From positions 1-64,000 of the forward strand of contig JAEZDY010000044.1 in the NCBI GenBank assembly GCA_023417935.1: a stretch of DNA of 64,000 bases, in the 5' to 3' direction. This document shows, piece by piece, positions 34,108 to 43,501 of the stretch (within the stretch, counting starts at the first letter, position 1; every line of letters begins with the position of its first letter). Made by a program: the position numbers and the translations under genes. Source of the stretch: Bacteroidota bacterium (GTDB lineage: Bacteria > Bacteroidota > Bacteroidia > Bacteroidales > Lentimicrobiaceae). Under the pieces are notes generated by a model. That model had not been told where the DNA came from, made no database searches, and saw nothing but the letters and a program-made list of their open reading frames with translations.

Positions 34108-34180
34108 TATAAAAAAGGTTTAGGAATTCGGCATTAACCTTCACTTTTATAACAGATACAGTATAGCCAATAGTTTTTGA

Positions 34181-36139
34181 TCAATTGCGACCCAGATTTC
34201 TAAAACCCCGCCATATAATATTCAGGTCAGTACCCATCTTGTAATCCCTTGCGTAAAGCATATTTAGTCTTGAGGATGTTTCAGGTGATATCTTTTTATC
34301 AGAGAATACGTCAGTTGGGTTCAATACACCAGGTTTTATTCGGGGTAAAATGTTGTTGTCACTATTGCTATAACCAACAAACGACCTTACACCCAGTAAA
34401 ACTTTGAATAAATTCAGGATATAACCAAAAGGGCTTTTTGTGGCCCACATAAGTAATGGCGATAATGGAATAAGAATTATTGCTATTGCAAGATCGAACA
34501 GTCTTTTGTTGCGCAGGTTATTAGGTTTACCCACTGAATTAATATCAATAACATAGAGGTCCCCGGTGGTATTGATGGAATTTGAACCAATGATAGATAG
34601 ACTTTCTGGTGGTGCGATTTTGAAATCAACTTCATTATGCTGGAGTTGACTCATGATATCAATGATCTGCTGCGCGGGTATGTCACGCGCACAAAAGATT
34701 ACTTCGTCAATTTTATAGATACTGATGATTTCTGTTATCTGGTTCAAGCTACCTATGAATCCTGCTGTTTTCTCATCATCTCTTTGTATGCTAACAAGTC
34801 CGATGAAGGCAGGGTTAATCAGTGTTTTATGTAAGAGATCAGCAACGCGGTTAGCTTCATTTTCTTCACCAACAATTATAAATCTCTTATTGATAGTGTA
34901 ACCCAGACGGTAATCTTTAAAACCGCTGAAATGCAAAATCAGCCTTGTGCTGATCATTGAAATCAAAGCCCAGAGTCCGGATAATAATATTATGGCTCTT
35001 GAAAAGCGAAACTCAGATGGCAGCAGGGCATAAAACACTAGTATTGCAATGGACCCGGCTAATATACCTGAAATAATTTTCCTTATTTTCAAAGGTTTAT
35101 CATAACCACCTGCCACAAACACTGAAAAGAGCCATACAACCACATAAAGCGGTAAAATAAGCAAAAGGAACACATCAGGGTAGTGACCTCCAATAGTATA
35201 TGTAACGTGCGTTTCCCAATAATTAACTATAACCAGTGAGCCTAAGTATATTACCAACGCATCAAGTAAGGGGAGTAGTAATTTTTGCAATATCCTGGTC
35301 AAGATCGCCATGCCTGCTCTCAGATAGATGGCAATATGGATAAGTATGGAAAACAACCTGGCATTATTTTGAGAGAAGTGCTTTTTAGCGAAGATTATCA
35401 TCGCGTTATAAAACACGAAAACATAATTAATGCTCGACTTCTTAGTGCTCTCACCTTTATAATGTATTATACGAGCCTCAGGGAAATAATAATTTTTAAA
35501 ACCTCCTTTAATAATCCGGTAACTAAGGTCAATATCTTCACCATACATAAAGAAAGTTTCATCAAGTGACCCCACTTTCTCTATTGTCTGCTTCCTTAGC
35601 ATCATAAAAGCACCTGACAAAATATCAACCTCATGTGTTTGGTTATTATCGAGATAACTCAGATGGTATTTACCGAAGAGCTTTGACTTGGGAAACAATG
35701 ATGAAAGCCCGAATATCTTATAAAATGCTACGTCAGGTGTTGGAAGTCCTCTTTTCGACTCAGGTAAGAATTTGCCTTTCCCGTCAACCATCTTTATGCC
35801 TAATCCTCCCGCATCAGGGTGGTCATCCATGAAAGCAACACATTTACGAAGTGTATCCTGTTCAAGAAGGGTATCGGGGTTTAAAAGCAGTATGTAATCA
35901 CCTTTTGCAATTCTAATGGCCTGGTTATTAGCCTTTGAGAAGCCTGTATTTTCCTTATTGGCTATTAATTTTACCCATGGAAACTTGGCAATAACCATTT
36001 CGTTAGAACCATCAACTGAGTTGTTGTCAACGACAAATACTTCCGTTTCAAGGCCTTTGATCGCTTCTTCAACAGAATGGAGGCATTGCTCAAGAAAATA
36101 TCTAACGTTATAATTAACAATAACAATGGAAAGCCTCAT
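34181..36139 (-). CDS. GT2 glycosyltransferase fused to a degenerate sugar-transferase module
   Basis: A 652-residue protein. Residues 1-250 are a GT-A family 2 glycosyltransferase (SIVIVNYNVRYFLEQCL; VVDNNSVDGSNE; NPDT metal site; EDIDLSYRI). Four or five membrane helices follow (about 265-400), then a region like the CoA-binding-like domain of polyprenyl-phosphate sugar transferases (FIIVGEENEANRVADLLHK, EVIFCARDIPAQQIIDIM). The last 120 residues begin KRLFDLAIAIILIPLSPLL but lack the catalytic DxGP..Q.R.G block and WSFVGPRP (here GVRSFVGYS), so phosphosugar-transferase activity is doubtful. It is probably involved in envelope polysaccharide synthesis. Confidence 0.8.
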   Translation of the reverse strand: MRLSIVIVNYNVRYFLEQCLHSVEEAIKGLETEVFVVDNNSVDGSNEMVIAKFPWVKLIANKENTGFSKANNQAIRIAKGDYILLLNPDTLLEQDTLRKCVAFMDDHPDAGGLGIKMVDGKGKFLPESKRGLPTPDVAFYKIFGLSSLFPKSKLFGKYHLSYLDNNQTHEVDILSGAFMMLRKQTIEKVGSLDETFFMYGEDIDLSYRIIKGGFKNYYFPEARIIHYKGESTKKSSINYVFVFYNAMIIFAKKHFSQNNARLFSILIHIAIYLRAGMAILTRILQKLLLPLLDALVIYLGSLVIVNYWETHVTYTIGGHYPDVFLLLILPLYVVVWLFSVFVAGGYDKPLKIRKIISGILAGSIAILVFYALLPSEFRFSRAIILLSGLWALISMISTRLILHFSGFKDYRLGYTINKRFIIVGEENEANRVADLLHKTLINPAFIGLVSIQRDDEKTAGFIGSLNQITEIISIYKIDEVIFCARDIPAQQIIDIMSQLQHNEVDFKIAPPESLSIIGSNSINTTGDLYVIDINSVGKPNNLRNKRLFDLAIAIILIPLSPLLMWATKSPFGYILNLFKVLLGVRSFVGYSNSDNNILPRIKPGVLNPTDVFSDKKISPETSSRLNMLYARDYKMGTDLNIIWRGFRNLGRN

Positions 36140-36198
36140 TTAAACCAAGCTTATTTAACAGCATGTAAAGGTATTAAAAAACCATAAGCTTGCAATAT

Positions 36199-38406
36199 TT
36201 AATGCTGCTGCCCCTCAACAGTTGCAGGTAACGTGAAGTAAAATACAGCACCCTTATTTTCTTCGCTTTCTGCCCATATTTCTCCACCATGCCTGTTGAC
36301 TATTCTCTTAACTATAGCCAGCCCTACACCCGTCCCTTCAAATTCATCACTGCTATGTAACCGCTGAAAAGTGTTAAAGAGCTTATGCGCGTATTCAGGA
36401 TTAAAGCCTACTCCGTTGTCCTTTATGGAGTATACAATGCACTTACCCTTCACTTCACTTGATATCTTTATTTTGGGCGCCTCGCTCTTTTGTGAGTACT
36501 TGATAGCATTTGATACAAGATTTGACCAAACCTGCTGAATAAGGGTTTTATCGCCGGCTGCAGGTAAAAGAGTATTTACATCCAAGTCAACTTTGTCGGT
36601 CATGTAGGCACTGAAATTATCGTTCACCACTTCGTCAATGATCTCATTCATATTTAAGGAAACAAAATTGAGATTCAACCGCGTAACTCGTGAAAGGTCA
36701 AGCAGGTCCTTGATCAATTGATCCATGCGTCTTGCATTTTTCTTAACAATTCCGAATAAGCGTATAACTTCGTCACTAAGCTCATCAACGTACTCATTAA
36801 GTATAATGTCGGTGAATCCTTGTATTGACCTTAGCGGAGCTTTTAAGTCATGTGAAACTGAATAAGTAAATGATTCAAGCTCTTTATTCAACATTTCAAG
36901 TTGATTGGCCCGGTCGGTTAGTGACCTGTTAAGATCAGCCACTTCTATCGTCCGCTCATTCACACGTTGTTCAAGGTTTTCATTTAAGCGCTTGAGCTCA
37001 TCACTAATTTGCTTTCGCTCACTGATATCTTCGCAAACGAATAGAAGGTTGTTTTCCTTGTTTATTGGATCAATCAAATTAGAAACCCAGCATCTTAAAT
37101 GGATTATATTTCCATTCTTAACTTTTTTGGATGTTTCATAAGTATACCTGTTGACGGTGTGGTCAAGGTTTTCAAGAATACTGTTATACTCCGTGTCATC
37201 TCCTGCAATAAATAATGGGTTGATACCCTTTAGAATTTCACTATACGACCAACCGAATATTTCAGTTGCAGCACTATTCCATATCAGGATCTTTTTTTCT
37301 CTGGAAATTACAATAAGTGGCAGGGGAGAAGATTGTATTATGGTTTGAAGTATCTCCCTGTTGTTTATCAACTCATTATTAAGTCGTATTTGTTCATGAA
37401 GATTTTTAACCCTGGTTTTCTGTACGAATCTTAAGTGCCACAGTATAAAAATTAAAATGAACAACAAAGAGTATATACCAATGATCCACTTTTTCTCAGC
37501 AAGGGGCTGTTCAACTCTGTCAAGTTCTGTGTGTACCGCCAGAACCCAGTTTGACTGGGGTATTTTCTTTACACTTGCAATTATATTTTTTGAATCAGGA
37601 CCTATGCCTATGTAGGTTCCTTCAACTCCTTTAGTAGCCATTACCAGGGGAGCTTCTTCCACATTTGTTACATGTCCACCAGCCAGACTATCTATTGTTG
37701 TGTACTTTTTACTGTTTACAAAGTACACTGAATCGCCTTCATTCCTAATCATTGAGTATGTAACATTATAACTGTGTGTTTCATCAAAAATGATGTCATC
37801 AATAAAGTACATACTTAAGTTGGTCCTAAAAACCAGGCAGGCAGCAACGCTTTCCGAACCATTTAACTTCAGTTTGCCAATACTGCTATAGAAAAGTTTA
37901 TTTGTATTCTCTCGTCTATATACATCAAGGAATATGGGCTCATCTGAACGCATAGAATTAACGCAGGTATCCACTACATGCTGCGATAAACGGATTGAAT
38001 CATTTCCTATTATGAAATGTGAGGTTCCGTTCTTCTCTATAATAAAAATATCGTAACCATGCGAAGCCTGAGTTTGACTAAGCCATTGCTTGAGACTTTG
38101 CTTGTTTTTGGCTGAACCTGAAAGAAAAGCATTTACTTCTTGTAAAAACATGGTGTTTTGGCGATAAAATGCTATATCATTATCGCGCTCTCTATACCAT
38201 TTTTGAATCTCTTCAAGTTTGAGGTCATTGAGTGTTTGAAGTTGACTCTGAGTTTTCTCAAAGACAGTAGCCTTGTTTTCTGTGTAATAGAAATAACCGG
38301 TTATGATGATGATAATTGCAGCAATCAGATATATAATGGCAGGAACCAGCCAACGCTGGTTTCTGATATTTGAATCTTTTATTTTTTCTCTGTTGTTACT
38401 GATCAT
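36199..38406 (-). CDS. membrane PAS-domain sensor histidine kinase
   Basis: About 735 residues. Two membrane helices (VPAIIYLIAAIIIIITGYFY and a second roughly 300 residues later, IIGIYSLLFILIFILWHL) flank an extracytoplasmic sensor. A PAS domain follows (IIQSSPLPLIVISREKKILI; NSAATEIFGWSYSEIL), then a coiled linker, HisKA with phospho-acceptor His in YSVSHDLKAPLRSIQGF, and HATPase boxes NLVSNAIKYSQ, DNGVGFNPEY and GTGVGLAIVKRIV. No response regulator is adjacent, so it is an orphan kinase. In-frame starts up to 38445 exist; the chosen ATG gives a compact cytoplasmic N-terminus. Confidence 0.88.
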   Translation of the reverse strand: MISNNREKIKDSNIRNQRWLVPAIIYLIAAIIIIITGYFYYTENKATVFEKTQSQLQTLNDLKLEEIQKWYRERDNDIAFYRQNTMFLQEVNAFLSGSAKNKQSLKQWLSQTQASHGYDIFIIEKNGTSHFIIGNDSIRLSQHVVDTCVNSMRSDEPIFLDVYRRENTNKLFYSSIGKLKLNGSESVAACLVFRTNLSMYFIDDIIFDETHSYNVTYSMIRNEGDSVYFVNSKKYTTIDSLAGGHVTNVEEAPLVMATKGVEGTYIGIGPDSKNIIASVKKIPQSNWVLAVHTELDRVEQPLAEKKWIIGIYSLLFILIFILWHLRFVQKTRVKNLHEQIRLNNELINNREILQTIIQSSPLPLIVISREKKILIWNSAATEIFGWSYSEILKGINPLFIAGDDTEYNSILENLDHTVNRYTYETSKKVKNGNIIHLRCWVSNLIDPINKENNLLFVCEDISERKQISDELKRLNENLEQRVNERTIEVADLNRSLTDRANQLEMLNKELESFTYSVSHDLKAPLRSIQGFTDIILNEYVDELSDEVIRLFGIVKKNARRMDQLIKDLLDLSRVTRLNLNFVSLNMNEIIDEVVNDNFSAYMTDKVDLDVNTLLPAAGDKTLIQQVWSNLVSNAIKYSQKSEAPKIKISSEVKGKCIVYSIKDNGVGFNPEYAHKLFNTFQRLHSSDEFEGTGVGLAIVKRIVNRHGGEIWAESEENKGAVFYFTLPATVEGQQH

Positions 38407-38486
38407 TTTTGAAAGGTAAGGAAATGCGCTAAACATCCCTATCACTTCTAATGCCTATATATAACACCAATGCTTAAAGAAATGCT

Positions 38487-40919
38487 TCAGAATATTTTGG
38501 GATACCGGCTTGGGTTATAGTCGTTCATGATATTGTATACTGTTTCAAATACATCTTCGGCATTTGGATTTGAGAAGTAGTCGCCATCAGTACTATATGC
38601 TGCCCGATGTGCCTTTGCGGTGATTGTTTGTGGCGAAGAGTCGAGAAACATGAAACCTTTTTGCTCTTCAAGCACTTTTTGCATCATGTATGCAGTGGCA
38701 CCACCAGGTACATCTTCATCAAAGAACACTATTTTATTGGTTTTCTTTAAGGAATCAACAATTGTATGGTTAACATCAAATGGTTCGAGAGACTGAACAT
38801 CAATCAATTCGCACGAGATGTTGAATGTCTTTAATTGGTTCACAGCATCCTGGGCTATTCTAACGCATGAACCATAAGTTACAATGGTAACATCCGTTCC
38901 TTCAACAAGCACTTCAGGAATACCGGGCTGTATCATGTATTCACCGGGGTTCACGGGCTTCATCTCCCTCAAACGGTAACCATTCAAAGGTTCAATTATA
39001 AGTGCAGGTTCATCTGATGCCAGCATTGTGTTATAGAAACCGGCTGCACGGGTCATATCACGGGGCACTAGCACATGAATACCTTTAACTGAATTTATGA
39101 CCATTGAAAGGGGTGAGCCTGAATGCCAGATTCCCTCAAGTCGGTGGCCTCGTGTACTTATGATCACCGGGGCTTTCTGTCCGCCTTTTGTACGATATTG
39201 TAATGTTGCTAGGTCATCACTCAATACTTGAAGTCCATAGAGCAAATAATCAAAATATTGAATTTCAGCAATTGGCCTGAGGCCTCTCATAGCCATTCCA
39301 ATCCCCTGGCCAACGATGGTAGCTTCTCTGATACCGGTATCAAATATGCGTTCTATGCCGTATTTTTCTTGTAACCCCTCATAGCTCTGATTTACGCCCC
39401 CTATTTTGCCAACATCTTCACCAAACAGCACCAATTGCGGAAATTTAGCAAACAGGGCATCGAAGTTATCGCGCAAGATCTCACGCCCGGGAACCATCAC
39501 AGGCTTTTCACCATATTCAGGTTTCACCTCTTTCACATTTGATATTCTTAGGTCTGATTCACTATAAAGGTGTGAGTTATACCTGTTAGCGCTATCCACT
39601 GATATTTTAGTAAGCCATTCGGTAACGTTGGCTTTAAGAGAATTCTCAGGATTGCTGCAAGAATCACAGATTAACCTTAATATTTTACGACCCGATGATA
39701 TTATATCCTTTCTAATAGGCTCAGCAATCATTTTAAGATCCTCTTTAATATTCTCGATCTTGTTTGTTTTTGCGCAATTACAAGTAGTAACATCGGCCAT
39801 GCGAAGGAACTCATCACGTAGTTTCTTAATAGGTTCCTGATAATTGTTCCAGGCGGTGTTGCGGGCTTTTCTAACAGTTGCCAGCGCCTCTTTCTCAAGT
39901 GCTGACATGGCCTGATCATCAGCAATACCTGATTCTATGATCCAGGAGCGCATTTTTGAAATGCCATCATATTCTTTTTCCCATTGTAGCCGCTCAGATG
40001 ACTTGTACCTCTCATGTGAACCACTGGTTGAATGCCCTTGAGGCTGGGTAAGTTCAGTTACATGAAACAAAACCGGTATATGCTGCTGCCGGCAAATTTC
40101 AATTCCTTCCCGGTATACTTCAATCAGTTTGGCATAGTTCCAACCTTCAACTTTATATATCAGGAGGCCATCACCATGTTCATCAGTCTGGAAACCTTTT
40201 AAAACTTCTGAAATGCTTTGCTTTGTTGTTTGGTATTTGCTGGGAACAGAAATGCCCCAACCATCATCCCACACAGAAATGGCCATAGGAATCTGCAAAA
40301 CACCGGCTGCATTTATTGTTTCAAAGAAAATGCCTTCGGAGGTTGAAGCATCACCTATGGTTCCAAAAGCTACTTCATTTCCCTTATTTGAGAAGCCTTT
40401 TTCAATAGCAGGATTATTTAATTGCCGGAATATTTTTGAGGCCTGTGCTAAACCTAATAGCCGTGGCATCTGACCTGCAGTAGGTGAAATATCTGCTGAT
40501 GAGTTTCTTTGCAGGGTAAGGTCTTTCCAATAGCCTTTGTCATCAAGGCTTCTGGTGGCAAAATGGTTGTTCATCACTCTTCCTGCAGTGCCTGGATTTA
40601 TAGCCGTATCAGTGTCACCATATATCTGTGAAAAGAATTCTTCCAGCGTCATCATTCCGGTAGCAAGCATAAACGTTTGATCACGGTAGTATCCTGAACG
40701 CCAATCGCCTGCCTTGAAAACACGCGCCATTGCAAGTTGTGGAACTTCCTTTCCGTCACCGAATATTCCAAATTTGCCTTTGCCTGTAAGAACCTCTTTT
40801 CTTCCTAGAAAACTCGCTTGCCTGCTTTCGTAAGCTATCCTGTAATCATTCAGTATTTCATTCGCTGATAATCCTGCAATAATAGTAGTTTTTGATTCCC
40901 TTGCCTCCTTTGTAGTCAT
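38487..40919 (-). CDS. 2-oxoacid dehydrogenase E1, fused alpha and beta subunits
   Basis: An 810-residue thiamine-diphosphate enzyme that decarboxylates a 2-oxoacid and hands the acyl group to E2. Residues 1-380 are E1-alpha (SGYYRDQTFMLATGMMTLEE; TPP loop FGTIGDASTSEGIFFETINA) and about 475-810 are E1-beta (LFGEDVGKIGGVNQSYEG; PIAEIQYFDYLLYGLQVL; EPLNGYRLRE). A Cys-containing linker joins them (DVTTCNCAKT). Such fusions are usual in Bacteroidetes, often called branched-chain or pyruvate E1. A perfect 8-3-8 palindrome sits 20 bp upstream of the start. Confidence 0.92.
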   Translation of the reverse strand: MTTKEARESKTTIIAGLSANEILNDYRIAYESRQASFLGRKEVLTGKGKFGIFGDGKEVPQLAMARVFKAGDWRSGYYRDQTFMLATGMMTLEEFFSQIYGDTDTAINPGTAGRVMNNHFATRSLDDKGYWKDLTLQRNSSADISPTAGQMPRLLGLAQASKIFRQLNNPAIEKGFSNKGNEVAFGTIGDASTSEGIFFETINAAGVLQIPMAISVWDDGWGISVPSKYQTTKQSISEVLKGFQTDEHGDGLLIYKVEGWNYAKLIEVYREGIEICRQQHIPVLFHVTELTQPQGHSTSGSHERYKSSERLQWEKEYDGISKMRSWIIESGIADDQAMSALEKEALATVRKARNTAWNNYQEPIKKLRDEFLRMADVTTCNCAKTNKIENIKEDLKMIAEPIRKDIISSGRKILRLICDSCSNPENSLKANVTEWLTKISVDSANRYNSHLYSESDLRISNVKEVKPEYGEKPVMVPGREILRDNFDALFAKFPQLVLFGEDVGKIGGVNQSYEGLQEKYGIERIFDTGIREATIVGQGIGMAMRGLRPIAEIQYFDYLLYGLQVLSDDLATLQYRTKGGQKAPVIISTRGHRLEGIWHSGSPLSMVINSVKGIHVLVPRDMTRAAGFYNTMLASDEPALIIEPLNGYRLREMKPVNPGEYMIQPGIPEVLVEGTDVTIVTYGSCVRIAQDAVNQLKTFNISCELIDVQSLEPFDVNHTIVDSLKKTNKIVFFDEDVPGGATAYMMQKVLEEQKGFMFLDSSPQTITAKAHRAAYSTDGDYFSNPNAEDVFETVYNIMNDYNPSRYPKIF

Positions 40920-40938
40920 AACATTTCTTTATTTGAAA

Positions 40939-40957
40939 TCTGATAACAATTATCAGA
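40939..40957. promoter_or_regulatory. perfect 8-3-8 palindrome upstream of E1
   Basis: TCTGATAA-CAA-TTATCAGA lies 20 bp from the E1 start codon, in a 108-bp gap. Its size and symmetry fit a dimeric repressor operator. No repressor gene is nearby. A small RNA hairpin in the leader is the alternative. Confidence 0.5.
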
Positions 40958-41027
40958 ACTATTGGTTCATAACAATTCACACCATTAACTGCATTCAACG
41001 ATGTGTATCAGAAGGTAAGTTACGTAC

Positions 41028-41774
41028 TTACCTTGCACATTTGGAAATATAGATAATAATATCGTAATCTGACCGGTTTTGCAAAAATTCAGATGTAATT
41101 CCACACCTCGAGATTAATTCATCAATTTGATCATCAGTCTTAATTCCATATTGTTTTTCGAGTGTCTCCTTTGAAATAATACTCAGAAGTTGCTCTCGTA
41201 ACCGGTTCACTGCCAAAATGGAATTCATTTTTTTTAGTTCCTTTCCTTCTTTACTGAATGCATTATAAAGCAGGCTAAATGGTCCTGGTAATAAAATGCC
41301 ACCTCCATCAGGATTAGCATATTTGCTCCTGTAAACAATGTGAGGAATGTTGGTTTTTTCGAAAAGTATTTCTTCAGGCACTCTCAACTCCATGAATTCT
41401 CGTTTAAATTCAGCATAAGTAGCGGGGTAAGGCTTGATCTCAGCAGTTTTCAGGATGATAGTATCACCAATTAATGTCACATCTAATTTATAAGAATCAG
41501 CCGAAAGGCGTTGAGGAATTTTCATGGTATAAGGTTTGTAACCTATCATAGAAACTCTCAAAGAGTCACCCGGATTCATCACTAAAAAGAATATACCTTC
41601 TATATCAGTAAAAGTTCCATAATGCCTGGTTATATTATAGGCATGAGCCCCTACTAACTCCTCACCGGTCAAGTCCCAAACCTGACCCTTGATCATTACG
41701 TACTGCTGAGCGTTCGAACTTAATGCCAGTAATAGCATCAAAAGCATCACACCCGGTTTAATCAGTCGTTGCAT
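41028..41774 (-). CDS. exported protein with carboxypeptidase-like regulatory domain
   Basis: A 248-residue protein with signal peptide (VMLLMLLLALSSNAQ). Residues 25-105 (VMIKGQVWDLTGEELVGAHA; GTFTDIEGIFFLVMNPGDSL; VSMIGYKPYTMKI) are the beta-sandwich carboxypeptidase-regulatory-like (CarboxypepD_reg) fold that often precedes TonB-dependent receptors but also stands alone in Bacteroidetes. The C-terminal half is helical and ungrouped (ATYAEFKREFMELRVPEEIL). Function unknown; probably periplasmic or outer-membrane associated. Confidence 0.75.
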   Translation of the reverse strand: MQRLIKPGVMLLMLLLALSSNAQQYVMIKGQVWDLTGEELVGAHAYNITRHYGTFTDIEGIFFLVMNPGDSLRVSMIGYKPYTMKIPQRLSADSYKLDVTLIGDTIILKTAEIKPYPATYAEFKREFMELRVPEEILFEKTNIPHIVYRSKYANPDGGGILLPGPFSLLYNAFSKEGKELKKMNSILAVNRLREQLLSIISKETLEKQYGIKTDDQIDELISRCGITSEFLQNRSDYDIIIYISKCAR

Positions 41775-41967
41775 ACGATAGTGTAAGTGACAAATATACG
41801 GACTTGCCTAATAATTGCCTGGTTAATTATTGTTAATTTAAAAATGCAGCTTGTTTAACATTTTGAACATTTTGTATTAACAATAGTTTATAGTTACCAA
41901 TATGAAAAATATTCAGCTTCAATTAATATCTACTATACAATTAAAGTAGCTTTATAATACAGTTTCT

Positions 41968-42004
41968 CTACGGTTACTCTACCCTGAGGGTAGAGTAACC
42001 GTAG
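41968..42004. promoter_or_regulatory. perfect 17-bp inverted repeat in the YceI leader
   Basis: CTACGGTTACTCTACCC and its exact inverse are separated by TGA (41968-41984, 41988-42004). Two further copies of TAACCGTA-type words and one inverted TAACGGTAGAG follow to 42038. It lies 105 bp before the YceI gene in the divergent gap with 41028-41774. It could be a transcript hairpin, a cluster of operator sites, or a short mobile repeat. The rest of this 335-bp gap is AT-rich without other signals. Confidence 0.7.
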
Positions 42005-42109
42005 TCTAACCGTAGTGTAACCGTATAGTAACGGTAGAGTTTAATGTAACGAAGCAGTTTTTTGAAACTTAATTATTTAATTAACTAACAAATCAAATCA
42101 AGCAAAACG

Positions 42110-42766
42110 ATGAAAAATTTTATCAAAGTATCAAGTCTGCTATTCATGGGTGCATTTATAATTTCATGTGCAAACAGTGAAAACAAAACAGAATCGGGCG
42201 ATGCCAAACAAGTAACAGTAACTGAAGGCGACAGAACCTTTAATGTAGACGCATCTAACTCAACAATTAATTGGGTAGGGTCTAAGCCAACAGGCAAACA
42301 TGAAGGCACCATTGAAATTTCACAGGGTGAAGTACTTGTAACCGATGGTAATTTGGTAGGTGGTAATTTTACCATTGACATGAGTACTATCAAGAACGAA
42401 GATCTTACCGATCCTGAAGAAAATGGTAAACTAGTGGGTCACTTAAAATCACCTGATTTTTTTGATATTGAAAAGTACCCAACTTCAAAGTTTGTAATCA
42501 CATCAGTTGCACCTATAACTGGTGGTACCGAAAATTATAATGTTACAGGTAATCTTACAATGAAGGATAAGACCAAGAGCATAACTTTCCCTGTAATGTT
42601 TTCTCTTACTGAAGATGCGTTGAAAGTTGAAAGTGCAACTTTCGTAATCGATCGTTCAGAATGGGATGTAAGATATGGTTCAAGGAAGTTCTTTGACAAC
42701 CTGAGAGACAACTATATAAGTGACGAAATTTCCTTGCAAGTTACAATTAACGCAAATGTTGATTAA
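42110..42766 (+). CDS. YceI-family lipoprotein
   Basis: A 218-residue protein with a lipoprotein signal (LFMGAFIISC) and a YceI lipocalin-like barrel that in relatives binds polyisoprenoid lipids. Family segments are DASNSTINWVGSKPTGKHEG (about 45-64), GNFTIDMSTIKNEDL, HLKSPDFFDIEKYPTSKFVI and closing FVIDRSEWDVRYGSRKFFD. Two-thirds of the protein matches the usual pattern and length. It is likely anchored in an envelope membrane. A hairpin-like terminator follows. Confidence 0.9.
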   Translation: MKNFIKVSSLLFMGAFIISCANSENKTESGDAKQVTVTEGDRTFNVDASNSTINWVGSKPTGKHEGTIEISQGEVLVTDGNLVGGNFTIDMSTIKNEDLTDPEENGKLVGHLKSPDFFDIEKYPTSKFVITSVAPITGGTENYNVTGNLTMKDKTKSITFPVMFSLTEDALKVESATFVIDRSEWDVRYGSRKFFDNLRDNYISDEISLQVTINANVD

Positions 42767-42784
42767 TCTTCAAGGAAGAAGGGA

Positions 42785-42823
42785 GAAAAAGGGTGGTTCC
42801 GGAATGGAGCTGCCCTTTTTTAA
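42785..42823 (+). terminator. probable terminator after the YceI gene
   Basis: AAAAAGGG and CCCTTTTTT (about 42786-42793 and 42813-42821) enclose a GC-rich centre and end in T residues, 20 bp after the stop. Confidence 0.55.
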
Positions 42824-42841
42824 TTGTGTAAATCCAACCTT

Positions 42842-43450
42842 TTAATGCCTTGTAACCAGCCATTTCCGGTATTCTTCAACCAAACTTACGCCGGTTTCAT
42901 CGGGCTTTGATACTGATGTGGTTACAACAAGTGTTTTATTCTCAACAGGCCAGAAGACAACAGGCATATGCTCATTGCCATATATTCCGTTGGACGATAA
43001 ATAAGTTTCAGAGTCAAAAGCAGTACTGATGTTCATCATTATCGGACATTTATCGTCGTATTGATATAGCCTGGCTGCGTTGAGGTCATCAAACTCAAGA
43101 GTTACCTCACCATGCAGCTGGTTGTTTTCTTCAAATAACCGGGAACTGATATTTTTAGCTGTCGGAAAATCTTCTGCTATTTGAGTGCCATTTAAATATT
43201 TATCAACCAATTCTTTAAAGTCTTCTGCCGATACATCCCTACCATCATCCATTATGGAGTAGATGTTTATGTATTTAATAGTCAACTTTCCTGAATTAAC
43301 ACCAGTTAGTTCGTATGTGTATTCTTTATTTTCAACGGTAAGACAGGAGGTGAGCCCCATAACCATGAGCAAACCAACGAATAATGCCAATATAAACCGT
43401 TTATTGGTTCTATCTTTATTCAAACCTTTTCCCTTTGTTGTACTTTGCAT
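42842..43450 (-). CDS. predicted lipoprotein, function unknown
   Basis: A 202-residue protein. A basic N-terminus and hydrophobic core end in lipobox GLTSC (about residues 32-36), so it should be lipidated. The mature part has an alpha/beta pattern (YTYELTGVNSGKLTIKYINI; SAEDFKELVDKYLNG; LHGEVTLEFDDLNAARLY). I do not recognise a family with certainty. It converges on the YceI gene and stands upstream of nothing on its strand, so it is likely monocistronic. Confidence 0.65.
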   Translation of the reverse strand: MQSTTKGKGLNKDRTNKRFILALFVGLLMVMGLTSCLTVENKEYTYELTGVNSGKLTIKYINIYSIMDDGRDVSAEDFKELVDKYLNGTQIAEDFPTAKNISSRLFEENNQLHGEVTLEFDDLNAARLYQYDDKCPIMMNISTAFDSETYLSSNGIYGNEHMPVVFWPVENKTLVVTTSVSKPDETGVSLVEEYRKWLVTRH

Positions 43451-43501
43451 GATATTGCTATTTGAATTTGAGTCTACAATAATAAATATAATTTCAATGA
43501 T

